Source: Phycisphaerales bacterium (GTDB lineage Bacteria; Planctomycetota; Phycisphaerae; Tepidisphaerales; Tepidisphaeraceae). From it: a stretch of 32,052 bases of DNA. Shown here one piece after another: positions 22,670 through 30,797 of the stretch. The stretch spans positions 1 through 32,052 of the forward strand of contig JADYZN010000069.1 of NCBI GenBank assembly GCA_020853095.1. Reading direction: 5' to 3'. The notes beneath the pieces were generated by a model. The model had not been told where the DNA came from. It saw nothing but the letters and a program-made list of their open reading frames with translations, and searched no databases. Position numbers and translations under genes: made by a program. The stretch's first letter is position 1; each line of letters opens with the position of its first letter.

Positions 22670-25150
22670 ATGCCCCGTGACATTCCCATCGGCAATGGCA
22701 GCTTTCTGCTGACGTTTGACCGCCAATACCAGATTCGCGACGTTTATTTCCCCCACGTCGGCCAGGAAAACCACGGCGGCGGCGGGCCGTGCCGATTTGG
22801 CGTCCACAGCGACGTTCCCGGCAAATCCAAATCCCGCCTCTGCTGGAGCGGCGATTCAGGCTGGCAGATTCGCCAGCGCTATCTGCGCGACACGCTGACC
22901 ACCAGCGTCAGCCTCGACCATCGTGAGATGCGTCTGTCGATGTATTGCAACGACGTGGTGGACTTTCATCGGCCCATCATGGTCCGCAAGATCAAGCTGA
23001 AAAACCTGGCCGAACACGACCGCGTGGTGAAACTGATGCACCACCAGGATTTCAACATGTTCGGCACCAAGATCGGCGACACGGCCTATTTTGATCCGGA
23101 CCTGCGATCGATCATCCATTACCGCGCCAAGCGATACATCCTGGTGTCGTTTTTCTGCAATGGCGAGCAGCGCATCGACGAATACGCCACCGGCACCAGC
23201 GGTTTCCAAGGGGCCGAGGGAACCTGGCGGGATGCCGAGGATGGCCACCTGCAGGGCAACGCCATCGCGCAGGGCGCGGTGGATTCGACGATCTCCCATC
23301 ACGTTCACCTGGGGCCTGAAGGGGAGCGCACGGTCTACATGGTGATGATCGCCGGCGAATCGCGAGAAGAATTGATCGAACAGCACAAATGGCTGGTGAA
23401 GACCGGCCCGCAGGGGGTGATCGACCGCACCACCAGCTACTGGCGGTTGTGGGTGGGCGGGATGAACATCAACTTCGGCAACCTGCCGGCCAAGGTCGTT
23501 GATTTGTTCAAACGGTCCTTGCTGGTCATCCGCACGCAAATCGACAACGGCGGCGCAATCATCGCCGCCAACGATTCGGACATCATGCAGTTTTCGCGCG
23601 ACACGTATTCGTACATGTGGCCGCGGGATGGGGCGCTGGTGGCCAACGCGCTGGACCTGGCGGGATTCTCCGATACGGCGCGATGGTTCTACACCTTCTG
23701 CAAAAACGTCATCACGGATGAAGGATACTTTTATCACAAGTACAACCCCGATGGTTCCCCCGCATCAAGCTGGCATCCGTGGGTCCTAAAGGGTCAGCGC
23801 GCCATGCCGATCCAGGAGGATGAGACGGCGCTGGTGGTCTGGTCGCTGTGGCGGCACTATTACCGATATCGCGACATCGAATTCGTCCGACCGCTCTGGG
23901 TTGATCTTGTTCAAAAGGCGGCCGACTTCATGGTCAAATACCGCGACCCGGCCACCGGACTGCCGCTGCCCAGTTATGACCTGTGGGAGGAGCGATGGGG
24001 GATTCACGCCTTCACCGTGGCGACGGTGTATGGCGGCCTGAAGGCGGCGCGCAATTTCGCGGTCTGTTTTGGCGACCGCCAGCGGGCGGAAATTTACAAT
24101 CGCGCCGCCGAGGAAATCAAAGAAGGGGCGGCCAAATATCTTTTCAACAAACGACTGAACCGGTTCGTCCGGCGGCTGGTCCCGCGCGACAACCCTACAC
24201 CGGCGGATGATGCGCAGTACGTGGAAAACGTGCCGTTGCGGTCCGATCCGGCCACGGAGGATCTGTTCGAGGTGGATGAAGTGATCGATGCCTCGCTGTA
24301 CGCGATCTATAAATTTCATCTGTTCGAGGCGGATGATCCGCGCGTCGAATCGACGATGCGGACGGTGGAGGACAATCTGTGGGTCAAGACGCGCGTCGGA
24401 GGCGTGGCGCGATACGAAAACGACTATTACCACCGCATCAGCGACGATCTTCAGGCGGTTCCGGGCAACCCGTGGTTCATCTGCACGCTGTGGCTTGCGG
24501 ATTATTACATCACCCGCGCCAAGACGCCGGCCGAATTGAAACTGGCGCTGCCGATCTTTGAATGGGCCGCCAATCACGCGCTGGATTCGGGCGTGCTGGC
24601 CGAGCAGGTCAATCCGTACACCAACGAGCCGATCTCCGTCAGCCCGCTCACCTGGTCGCACGCCACGGTGGTCAGCACGGCCATCAAGTACCTGGAAAAA
24701 CTGGAACAACTGCAAACGTGCGGCGCGTGCAACCAGCCGATCTTCCGCATGCGCCGGCCGGGACCGGCGGAATTGCGCTCACACGTTCATTTTGACCAGT
24801 TTGAAGCCGAATTTGAGCTGCACGAAAACCGCGACCTGTGCTCCTCAATGGGAAAATTCAGCCGCGAAGACCCCCGGACCGGCCGCAGGCAAAACGTCAC
24901 GCTCGCCATCGACACCCGCGACTGCATCGGCTGCGACGTCTGCGTCGCCCATTGCGCCAAGGGCGTGTTGAAAATGATCGACGGCAAGGCCCTGATCGAC
25001 CTGCGACAGATCAACCAGTGCGACATGGATGGAGAATGCGTCGAGGTCTGCCCCACCGACGTGGTCTCGCTGATCGTTCAATCCGAACCCCCCGTCGACC
25101 ACGAGCCGGCCGCCGGCCAGTCCGAGCAAAACGTCGTGGGCGTCGGATAA
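22670..25150 (+). CDS. GH15 glucoamylase-family protein fused to a C-terminal two-cluster ferredoxin domain
   Basis: An 826-residue cytoplasmic protein with no signal peptide. Residues 1-260 are the beta-rich N-domain of prokaryotic glucoamylases (IGNGSFLLTFDRQYQIRDVY). Residues 275-680 are the (alpha/alpha)6 catalytic domain, with MWPRDG (316-321), the acid Glu440 in DLWEER and the base Glu645 in LAEQVNPYT, followed by PLTWSHA. The hydrolase therefore looks active on alpha-1,4-glucans. A linker has a CxxC pair (Cys684, Cys687). Residues 745-800 form a dicluster ferredoxin: Cys752, 755, 758, 762, then Cys784-xx-Asp787-xx-Cys790-xxx-Cys794-Pro. Asp replaces one ligand. The frame is continuous, with no start signal at the junction. 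GGAG lies four bases before the ATG. I know of no such fusion. Confidence 0.9.
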   Translation: MPRDIPIGNGSFLLTFDRQYQIRDVYFPHVGQENHGGGGPCRFGVHSDVPGKSKSRLCWSGDSGWQIRQRYLRDTLTTSVSLDHREMRLSMYCNDVVDFHRPIMVRKIKLKNLAEHDRVVKLMHHQDFNMFGTKIGDTAYFDPDLRSIIHYRAKRYILVSFFCNGEQRIDEYATGTSGFQGAEGTWRDAEDGHLQGNAIAQGAVDSTISHHVHLGPEGERTVYMVMIAGESREELIEQHKWLVKTGPQGVIDRTTSYWRLWVGGMNINFGNLPAKVVDLFKRSLLVIRTQIDNGGAIIAANDSDIMQFSRDTYSYMWPRDGALVANALDLAGFSDTARWFYTFCKNVITDEGYFYHKYNPDGSPASSWHPWVLKGQRAMPIQEDETALVVWSLWRHYYRYRDIEFVRPLWVDLVQKAADFMVKYRDPATGLPLPSYDLWEERWGIHAFTVATVYGGLKAARNFAVCFGDRQRAEIYNRAAEEIKEGAAKYLFNKRLNRFVRRLVPRDNPTPADDAQYVENVPLRSDPATEDLFEVDEVIDASLYAIYKFHLFEADDPRVESTMRTVEDNLWVKTRVGGVARYENDYYHRISDDLQAVPGNPWFICTLWLADYYITRAKTPAELKLALPIFEWAANHALDSGVLAEQVNPYTNEPISVSPLTWSHATVVSTAIKYLEKLEQLQTCGACNQPIFRMRRPGPAELRSHVHFDQFEAEFELHENRDLCSSMGKFSREDPRTGRRQNVTLAIDTRDCIGCDVCVAHCAKGVLKMIDGKALIDLRQINQCDMDGECVEVCPTDVVSLIVQSEPPVDHEPAAGQSEQNVVGVG

Positions 25151-25165
25151 AAACCGTCCCGGCGA

Positions 25166-26233
25166 TTACCGCGTCAAAAACTCCACCGCTTCCTCAACGC
25201 TCGAAAAGATCTTCGTGGCGGTCTCGGTGATGAAAGGCGACGGGGTGGCGCCGCACGTCCAGACGATGTAGACCTCCTTGGCATTTTCGTACGCATGTTG
25301 CAATTCGCGCTCGACGCCCGATGAGAGCGCCGGCTTGCCGTTTGGAAGTTGCGGCACCAGCGAGATGATCATGTCGGACTGGTCGATCATCTTGAAATCG
25401 CGCGCATAGGTCTGGCCCATGATGTCGCCGCAAATCTGGGTCACATCCTGCGTCTTGAGCGCCAGCGGACCTTCCGGGCCGTCGGCCAGCAACGTCGTCT
25501 GCCCCTCCTGCAACGCCTTGAGCGCCAGCGTATGCAGCAGCAGCTCATCCACATCCGATGGATCAAAGCAGATCAGATGCTGGTTCATCGCCTTTTTGAA
25601 ATCGTCGATCTGTTTGAGGATGTCCGGCTGGTCCATCACGTGCGACATCGGAAACGACAAATAGGCCTTCCTGCGCGTCGATTCAAACAGCAGCCGAAAG
25701 ATGGTCCGGGTGGTCAACTCGTGCCGTCCCCGCGAGAGCATGAAAAAATGCCCCCAGCCGCGCAAAATTTTCGCCAGGATCTCGGTGGCCAGCATCTCCT
25801 CTTCGCGCCACACCATGATGTCCTTGAGCGTGTGGTCGATGTCATGGTCGCGCATCAGCCGTTGATGTACCGATTCGACGTTGTCCACCAGCGTCAGATA
25901 CACGTCCGCGTTGAACGCCTTGATCTGGTCGAAATCAAACGCCGAAAACAGACCATGCCGCCAGCGAAACGTCGCGTGGGTGTTCACCAGGACGTGCTCG
26001 TGCTGATCGGCGAACCGCAAAATCTCCTTGAACACCGCCCGCCGCAGCGCGTTGAGCCGGTTGATCGGCAAATTGAGAATCCGCCCCGCCGGAACGTCCG
26101 GCGCTTCGGCGTACATCATTTTCCCCACGTGGCACACGTGCAGATCGTGCCCGGCCGCCCGCGCCATCTGACGCACCGCCTCCAGGTACGGCCCCTTGTC
26201 CACGCCAACTTGTCCGGTCAAAATCGCCCGCAT
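25166..26233 (-). CDS. P-loop kinase-like protein with C-terminal nucleoside 2-deoxyribosyltransferase-like domain
   Basis: A 355-residue cytoplasmic protein. The N-terminus has an adenylate-kinase-like P-loop variant, TGQVGVDKG (residues 6-14), where Asp replaces the usual Gly before Lys. Typical NMP-kinase-like features follow (ILNLPINRLNALRRAVF, VLVNTHATFRWRHG, VYLTLVDNVESVHQRLM). After about residue 185 comes a second domain of nucleoside 2-deoxyribosyltransferase-like (Rossmann) type, ending with MIDQSDMIISLVPQLPNGKP, SSGVERELQHAYENAKEVYIV and FSSVEEAVEFL. The combination suggests nucleotide recognition or salvage, but no substrate can be assigned. I start at the ATG at 26233, seven bases after GAGAG; a GTG two codons upstream is possible. 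TATAAT on the minus strand (26273-26268) is a likely -10. It converges with the GH15 gene, 15 bp apart. Confidence 0.72.
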   Translation of the reverse strand: MRAILTGQVGVDKGPYLEAVRQMARAAGHDLHVCHVGKMMYAEAPDVPAGRILNLPINRLNALRRAVFKEILRFADQHEHVLVNTHATFRWRHGLFSAFDFDQIKAFNADVYLTLVDNVESVHQRLMRDHDIDHTLKDIMVWREEEMLATEILAKILRGWGHFFMLSRGRHELTTRTIFRLLFESTRRKAYLSFPMSHVMDQPDILKQIDDFKKAMNQHLICFDPSDVDELLLHTLALKALQEGQTTLLADGPEGPLALKTQDVTQICGDIMGQTYARDFKMIDQSDMIISLVPQLPNGKPALSSGVERELQHAYENAKEVYIVWTCGATPSPFITETATKIFSSVEEAVEFLTR

Positions 26234-26310
26234 CGCCACACTCTCATGGAATCATCGCCCCATGTCCATTATACGTCGCCAATCACCAATCCTCCGAAAC
26301 CGATTATTGC

Positions 26311-26339
26311 TTGACACAATTGCGAAGCACCTCTAGGTT
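26311..26339 (+). promoter_or_regulatory. Promoter candidate of the DUF151 gene
   Basis: A perfect TTGACA (26311-26316) and TAGGTT (26334-26339) are 17 bases apart. Start near 26346 leaves a short leader with AGGAG at 26351-26355. Confidence 0.5.
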
Positions 26340-26362
26340 TAACGTCGATCAGGAGCATGGCC

Positions 26363-26755
26363 ATGTCGGTGCAGATGGAGCTTCATAAGATCGTCATCAG
26401 TGAGATGAAGGAGCAGCAGATCATCGTCCTTCAGGAAGTCGATGGCGAGCGGACGTTTCCCATCGTGATCGGCAGCGCTGAGGCCCATGCCATCCACCGC
26501 CGGCTCAACGGCGAAACCACCCCCCGCCCGCTCACCCACGACCTGCTGGCCAATGTCATCGGCCAACTCGGCGGAACCGTGGAACGCATCGAAATCACCC
26601 ACCTGCTCGACCACACCTTCTTCGCCGCCATCCATATCCGCCTCAACGGCAAAACCATCGCGATCGACAGCCGCCCCAGCGACGCCATCGCCCTGGGTAT
26701 CGCCACCATGGTTCCGATCTTCGTGGCCGAGGATGTCCTGAAACAAGTCTGCTGA
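26363..26755 (+). CDS. Bifunctional nuclease family protein (DUF151)
   Basis: A 130-residue single-domain protein of the DUF151/bifunctional nuclease family, whose plant members have combined DNase and RNase activity. Bacterial members are small cytoplasmic proteins of unclear role. Landmarks are ERTFPIVIGSAEAHAIHRRL, RPLTHDLLANVI, HTFFAAIHI and the most conserved IDSRPSDAIALGI near the C-terminus. Length is normal. The ATG at 26363 lies seven bases after AGGAG; the ATG at 26357 is too close to it. It is probably monocistronic, since the following 197 bp hold a separate sigma-54 promoter for the ammonium transporter. Confidence 0.9.
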   Translation: MSVQMELHKIVISEMKEQQIIVLQEVDGERTFPIVIGSAEAHAIHRRLNGETTPRPLTHDLLANVIGQLGGTVERIEITHLLDHTFFAAIHIRLNGKTIAIDSRPSDAIALGIATMVPIFVAEDVLKQVC

Positions 26756-26802
26756 ATTATTCAGCATATACTCTGTCGAATTTCAATGACTGCGCATTTT
26801 TT

Positions 26803-26820
26803 AGGCATTTAGAAATGCCT
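26803..26820. promoter_or_regulatory. Palindrome upstream of the amt promoter (possible enhancer site or terminator)
   Basis: AGGCATTT-AG-AAATGCCT is a perfect 8-bp inverted repeat. It lies 47 bases past the DUF151 stop and is centred about 115 bases before the expected sigma-54 start. That suits either a terminator (no T-run follows) or a binding site for a sigma-54 activator. The surrounding 26756-26880 is strikingly AT-rich for this genome, with no gene. Confidence 0.4.
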
Positions 26821-26898
26821 CATATTTACTATTCATTACATAATATAAACTCATATGGAGTAATTACTTACAATCCAATTTGATCCGGCTCACTCCTC

Positions 26899-26915
26899 TT
26901 GGCACGGCAATTGTT
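26899..26915 (+). promoter_or_regulatory. Sigma-54 (RpoN) promoter of the ammonium transporter gene
   Basis: TTGGCACG-GCAA-TTGTT matches the -24/-12 consensus TGGCACG-N4-TTGCW with correct spacing. The only deviation is T for C in the -12 GC. It lies 37 bases before the ATG at 26953. Nitrogen-regulated sigma-54 control of amt genes is well known. Confidence 0.75.
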
Positions 26916-26952
26916 CTTAGGTGATTTGGTTATCTACCCAAGGAGAAGGCCA

Positions 26953-28311
26953 ATGTCGCCTGTAGTGATCAAGAGTGTGACAGACATCAGCAGCGGCGAT
27001 ACCGCCTGGATGCTGACCAGCGCAGCGCTGGTATTGATGATGACCGCGCCGGGGTTGGCGCTGTTTTACGGCGGGCTGGTCCGTCAGAAAAACGTGCTGG
27101 CGACGATGATGCAGAGTTTGATGCTCATGGCGGTGGTCAGCATCGTCTGGGCATTGGTCGGATACAGCCTGGCGTTCGACGTTGGCACGCCGGTGATCGG
27201 CGGGCTGCGGTTTGCCTTTATGCGCGAGGTGGGGGCGGCCCCATGCGAATACGCCCCAACCATCCCTCACACCGCATGGATGGTCTATCAGCTCATGTTC
27301 GCGATCATCACCCCGGCCCTGATCTGCGGGGCGTATGCCGAGCGGATGAAATTCAGTTCGATGCTGATTTTTTCGATTCTTTGGCTTTTGGGAGTTTATT
27401 GCCCGATGGCGCACATGGTCTGGGGCAAGGGTGGATTGTTCAACGCCTTCGCCGGCACGCCCGGCATGAACATCCCCGCGCTCGATTTCGCGGGTGGGAC
27501 GGTGGTGCATGTCAGTTCGGGCGTGTCCGCGCTGGTCTGCGCGGTGGTGCTGGGCCGTCGGCGGGGGCTTGGAAATGGGCCGATCCCGCCGCATTGCCTG
27601 GTGTTGTCGGTCATCGGTGCGGGGTTGCTGTGGGTCGGTTGGTTTGGATTTAACGCCGGCAGCGCCCTGTCGGCCGGCGGATTGGCCGCCAGCGCCTTCG
27701 TGGCCACGCATTTCGCGGCGTCGGCGGGTGCGATCGGCTGGGTGGCGATGGAATGGATCAAAACCGGCAAGGCGACCGTTTTGGGCGCGATCTCCGGCGC
27801 GGTGGCCGGCCTGGTGGTCATCACGCCCGCCAGCGGATTTACCACGGGCATGTACGGCATGTTGATGGGTCTGATCGGCGGCATCGCCTGCTACTGGGCG
27901 GCCACCGCACTGAAATCGAAGCTGGGGTACGACGATGCCCTGGATGCGTTTGGCGTCCACGGCGTCGGCGGAACGGTTGGGGCGCTGCTGACGGGCATCT
28001 TCGCGGTCGCGGCGATCAACGGTAAAAGCGGCTGGATCGAAGGCAACCGCGCCCAGTTCGTGGATCAGTTGACCGCGACCGGCGTGACCTGCCTGGTGGC
28101 CATCGTCGGTTCGCTGGTGCTGCTGAAAGTCACGGACTGGATTTGCAACGGCCTGCGGGTGGACGAGATGCAGGAAATCGAAGGCCTGGATCGCAGCCTG
28201 CATGGTGAGGCGGGTTATGAAATGGATGAGGCTGGTGAATCGGCGAGTCTGGCCGAAGAACCGACCTCAGCCACGGCCGAGGCCGCGATGGCTTTCTCGG
28301 CGGCTTCCTGA
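26953..28311 (+). CDS. amt: Ammonium transporter, Amt/Rh family
   Basis: A 452-residue inner-membrane channel that takes up ammonium. About eleven membrane helices are apparent, opening directly with the first helix after an N-terminus of about 18 residues (WMLTSAALVLMMTAPGLALF). The conserved pore set is present: Asp178 in LDFAGGTVVH, the twin His pair His186 and His336 (DAFGVHGVGGTVGALLTG), and GWFGFNAGSAL. ICGAYAERMKF is also typical. After the last helix comes a cytoplasmic tail of about 55 residues, acidic and Ala/Ser-rich at the end; this region normally interacts with PII protein. AGGAGAAGG precedes the ATG, which I prefer to an earlier in-frame reading through the promoter. No glnK/glnB gene is adjacent. 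A sigma-54 promoter lies just upstream. Confidence 0.96.
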   Translation: MSPVVIKSVTDISSGDTAWMLTSAALVLMMTAPGLALFYGGLVRQKNVLATMMQSLMLMAVVSIVWALVGYSLAFDVGTPVIGGLRFAFMREVGAAPCEYAPTIPHTAWMVYQLMFAIITPALICGAYAERMKFSSMLIFSILWLLGVYCPMAHMVWGKGGLFNAFAGTPGMNIPALDFAGGTVVHVSSGVSALVCAVVLGRRRGLGNGPIPPHCLVLSVIGAGLLWVGWFGFNAGSALSAGGLAASAFVATHFAASAGAIGWVAMEWIKTGKATVLGAISGAVAGLVVITPASGFTTGMYGMLMGLIGGIACYWAATALKSKLGYDDALDAFGVHGVGGTVGALLTGIFAVAAINGKSGWIEGNRAQFVDQLTATGVTCLVAIVGSLVLLKVTDWICNGLRVDEMQEIEGLDRSLHGEAGYEMDEAGESASLAEEPTSATAEAAMAFSAAS

Positions 28312-28343
28312 CGGTCGGGCCAGGAATGCCGAAACGGGGGCGA

Positions 28344-28373
28344 GATGGGACTGGCAGAAATGCCAGCCCCATC
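28344..28373 (+). terminator. Terminator-like hairpin after amt
   Basis: GATGGG-A-CTGGCA, tetraloop GAAA, then TGCCAG-C-CCCATC: a 13-position stem with one mismatch, 32 bases past the stop. No T-run follows, so termination may be factor-assisted. Confidence 0.5.
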
Positions 28374-28415
28374 TGCATTGGCACACACCCGGATCATGTT
28401 TGCGACGAACCTGCC

Positions 28416-28443
28416 TTGAAGTGAAGGGTCAGACCACTATCAT
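28416..28443 (+). promoter_or_regulatory. Promoter candidate of the phosphofructokinase gene
   Basis: TTGAAG (28416-28421) and TATCAT (28438-28443) are 16 bases apart. Start near 28450 gives a leader of about 40 bases with a weak AACAGGAC Shine-Dalgarno. Confidence 0.4.
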
Positions 28444-28489
28444 CGTATGGGAGTTGTATCGTTGTTTCTGATCAGAACAGGACTTTATC

Positions 28490-29701
28490 ATGCTTCACGG
28501 CAATGCGGTGGTGGGACAATCCGGCGGGCCGACCTCGGTCATCAATCAATCGCTGGCGGGCGTCATTCAAGAGGTGAGAAAGCATCCTCAAATTAAACAG
28601 TTGCTGGGGGCCAAACATGGCGTGCGCGGGGTGATCAACGACGATTTCATCCCGCTCAACGACGTATCGGATGAATTGCTTGGCCGGATCGCCATCACGC
28701 CGGCGGCGGCGCTGGGATCGACGCGCGACAAGCCGGATCAGGCCTATTGCGAGAAGATTTTCCGCTCGTTCGAGCGGCACAACGTCCGGTTTTTCTTCTA
28801 CATCGGCGGCAACGATTCGGCCGACACCGCCCGGCTGGTCAACGACCTGGCCCGACAGGCCGGCCACGAATTGCGGACGTTTCACATCCCCAAGACCATC
28901 GACAACGACCTGCGCGTTCACGACCACACCCCCGGATACGGTTCGGCCGCGAAATTCGTGGTCTCGGCCATCATGGGCGACAATTATGACAACCTCTCGC
29001 TGCCGGGAATCAAGGTGGATGTCATCATGGGTCGGCATGCCGGGTTTTTGACGGCCGCCTCCGTGCTGGCCCGCCAGCACGAGGAGGATGGGCCGCATTT
29101 GATTTACGTTCCCGAATCGCCCTTGTCCGAGGAAAAATTCCTGGGCGACGTGGATCGGGTCTATAAAAAGCACAACCGCTGCCTGATCGCGGTGTCGGAA
29201 GGCATCGTCGTCCCCGGCGGCAAAACCTGGGCCGAGCGCATGGAAGAAGGGAAGATGGAGCGCGACAGCCACGGGAACATCCAGCTATCCGGTTCCGGCG
29301 CGCTGGGGGACTATCTGGCGGACCTGATCAAGGCGAAACTGGGGACGAAATTACGGGTGCGGGCCGATACGTTCGGTTACCTTCAGCGGTCGTTTCCGGG
29401 GATGGTGTCGGAGGTGGATTCGCGCGAGGCGCGGATGGTCGGCGAGATGGCCGTGCGATACAGCATGGATGAGAAGAACCTGGAAGGTTCGGTGGCGATG
29501 CGAAGGGTCGGCGAATCGCCTTATCGGGTCGAGACGTTTTTGACGCCTCTGTCCACCGTGGCCAGGGAGACCAAGCACATGTCTCCTGAATTCATCGAGA
29601 ATGGGAACAACATCACCGCGGCGTTTATGGATTATGCCCGCCCGCTGGTGGGTGAATTGCCGCGGGTGGGATCGTTCGAGGAATTAAGGCGATCAAAGTG
29701 A
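28490..29701 (+). CDS. Phosphofructokinase, pyrophosphate-dependent type
   Basis: A 403-residue cytoplasmic enzyme that phosphorylates fructose 6-phosphate. The family motifs are GQSGGPTSVIN (residues 9-19), GGNDSADTARL (106-116), PKTIDND (134-140), GYGSAAKF and MGRHAGF (180-186). In ATP-using PFKs the first region reads GGDGS and the second PGTIDND. Here Asp109 and Lys135 occupy the two positions that mark pyrophosphate users, so PPi is the likely phosphoryl donor and the step may be reversible. No effector-binding duplication is visible. It begins a gene group that continues with lpxD after 15 bp. Confidence 0.9.
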   Translation: MLHGNAVVGQSGGPTSVINQSLAGVIQEVRKHPQIKQLLGAKHGVRGVINDDFIPLNDVSDELLGRIAITPAAALGSTRDKPDQAYCEKIFRSFERHNVRFFFYIGGNDSADTARLVNDLARQAGHELRTFHIPKTIDNDLRVHDHTPGYGSAAKFVVSAIMGDNYDNLSLPGIKVDVIMGRHAGFLTAASVLARQHEEDGPHLIYVPESPLSEEKFLGDVDRVYKKHNRCLIAVSEGIVVPGGKTWAERMEEGKMERDSHGNIQLSGSGALGDYLADLIKAKLGTKLRVRADTFGYLQRSFPGMVSEVDSREARMVGEMAVRYSMDEKNLEGSVAMRRVGESPYRVETFLTPLSTVARETKHMSPEFIENGNNITAAFMDYARPLVGELPRVGSFEELRRSK

Positions 29702-29716
29702 TTCGTTGAACCGACA

Positions 29717-30778
29717 ATGGGAAGGGTTGTGGACGTGGTGGTTACGGTCGGACAAATTGCGCAGCTGCTGAACACCCCTTCGCCGGCCAACGCGCAGGTT
29801 CAGGTCACGGGTCTGAACACGCTGGAGGAGGCCACCGAGAGCGAGCTGTCGTTTTGCGGCGCCGAGGCCTACGTTCGCAAGTTGTCATCCACGCGGGCGG
29901 CGGCGGTCATCGTGCCGCGCAGACTGAAAATCCCCGCCGGCGTCCGGGTGGCGCTGTTGGTCGTGGAGGATGCGGACCTGGCGATGGCGCAGGTGCTGGA
30001 GCGATTCGCGCCACCGGTGCCGCGGCCGGCGCCGGGGGTGGATCGGTCCGCCCGGATCGACCCCTCGGCCGTATTGGGCAATGACATCGCCATCGGCCCC
30101 AACGTGGTGGTTGGGGCGGGTTCGCGTCTGGGCGATGGATGCATCCTGCACGCGGGGGTTTACATCGGGCAGGATGTGATGTTGGGCGATGGATGCGAGT
30201 TTTTCCCCGGGGTGATCGTGCGCGAGCGCATCACCATCGGCAATCGCGTCATCATCCATGCCGGCTCGGTATTGGGGACCGATGGATTTGGCTATCGCTG
30301 GGATGGTCACCGGCACGTGAAAATCCCGCAGATCGGGACGATCATCATCGAGGATGAGGTGGAGATCGGCTCGTGCGTCTGCATCGACAGGGCGAAATTT
30401 TCGACGACACGCATCGGCTTTGGGACCAAGATCGACAACCTGGTGCAGATCGGACACAACGTCGTCGTCGGGCCGCATTGCATCATCGTGGGACAGGCCG
30501 GCCTGGCCGGCAGCGCCAAACTGGGAACCGGGGTCGTTCTGGGAGGCCAGACGGCCGTCAGAGATCACGTGACCATCGGCGACGCGGCCATGGCGGCGGC
30601 CTGCGCGGCCATCGCCGACGACGTGGAACCCAAGGCGGTGGTGTCGGGCATGCCCGCCCTGCCGCATCGCCAGAGTTTGCGCGAACAGGCCGCGCTGCGA
30701 CGGTTGCCGGATTTGGTTGTACAGGTTCGGAAATTACAGGAAGAAGTGGAGTCGCTCCGCAAGGGAATTTCTCCATAG
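29717..30778 (+). CDS. lpxD: UDP-3-O-acylglucosamine N-acyltransferase
   Basis: A 353-residue enzyme of lipid A synthesis that adds the N-linked hydroxyacyl chain to UDP-3-O-acylglucosamine. Residues about 8-105 are the uridine-binding N-domain (TVGQIAQLLN, LSFCGAEAYV). Residues 110-310 are a left-handed beta-helix of hexapeptide repeats (SARIDPSAVLGNDIAIGPNV onward), with the conserved DGFGYRWDGHRHVKIPQIG (189-207) and the probable catalytic His247 in NLVQIGHN. The C-terminal helix (320-348) is typical and coils in the trimer. The start is uncertain: ATG 29717 is used, but GTG codons at 29735 or 29738, just after GGGAAGGG, would give a start closer to the family norm. It implies an outer membrane with lipid A. 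Confidence 0.93.
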   Translation: MGRVVDVVVTVGQIAQLLNTPSPANAQVQVTGLNTLEEATESELSFCGAEAYVRKLSSTRAAAVIVPRRLKIPAGVRVALLVVEDADLAMAQVLERFAPPVPRPAPGVDRSARIDPSAVLGNDIAIGPNVVVGAGSRLGDGCILHAGVYIGQDVMLGDGCEFFPGVIVRERITIGNRVIIHAGSVLGTDGFGYRWDGHRHVKIPQIGTIIIEDEVEIGSCVCIDRAKFSTTRIGFGTKIDNLVQIGHNVVVGPHCIIVGQAGLAGSAKLGTGVVLGGQTAVRDHVTIGDAAMAAACAAIADDVEPKAVVSGMPALPHRQSLREQAALRRLPDLVVQVRKLQEEVESLRKGISP

Positions 30779-30797
30779 AGCAGGAAACGCATCCATC

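Noticed and set aside
24838-25150. Separate ferredoxin gene rather than a fusion
   Set aside because: There is no stop codon between the GH15 and cluster domains, and no plausible ribosome-binding site or start codon before the cluster motifs.
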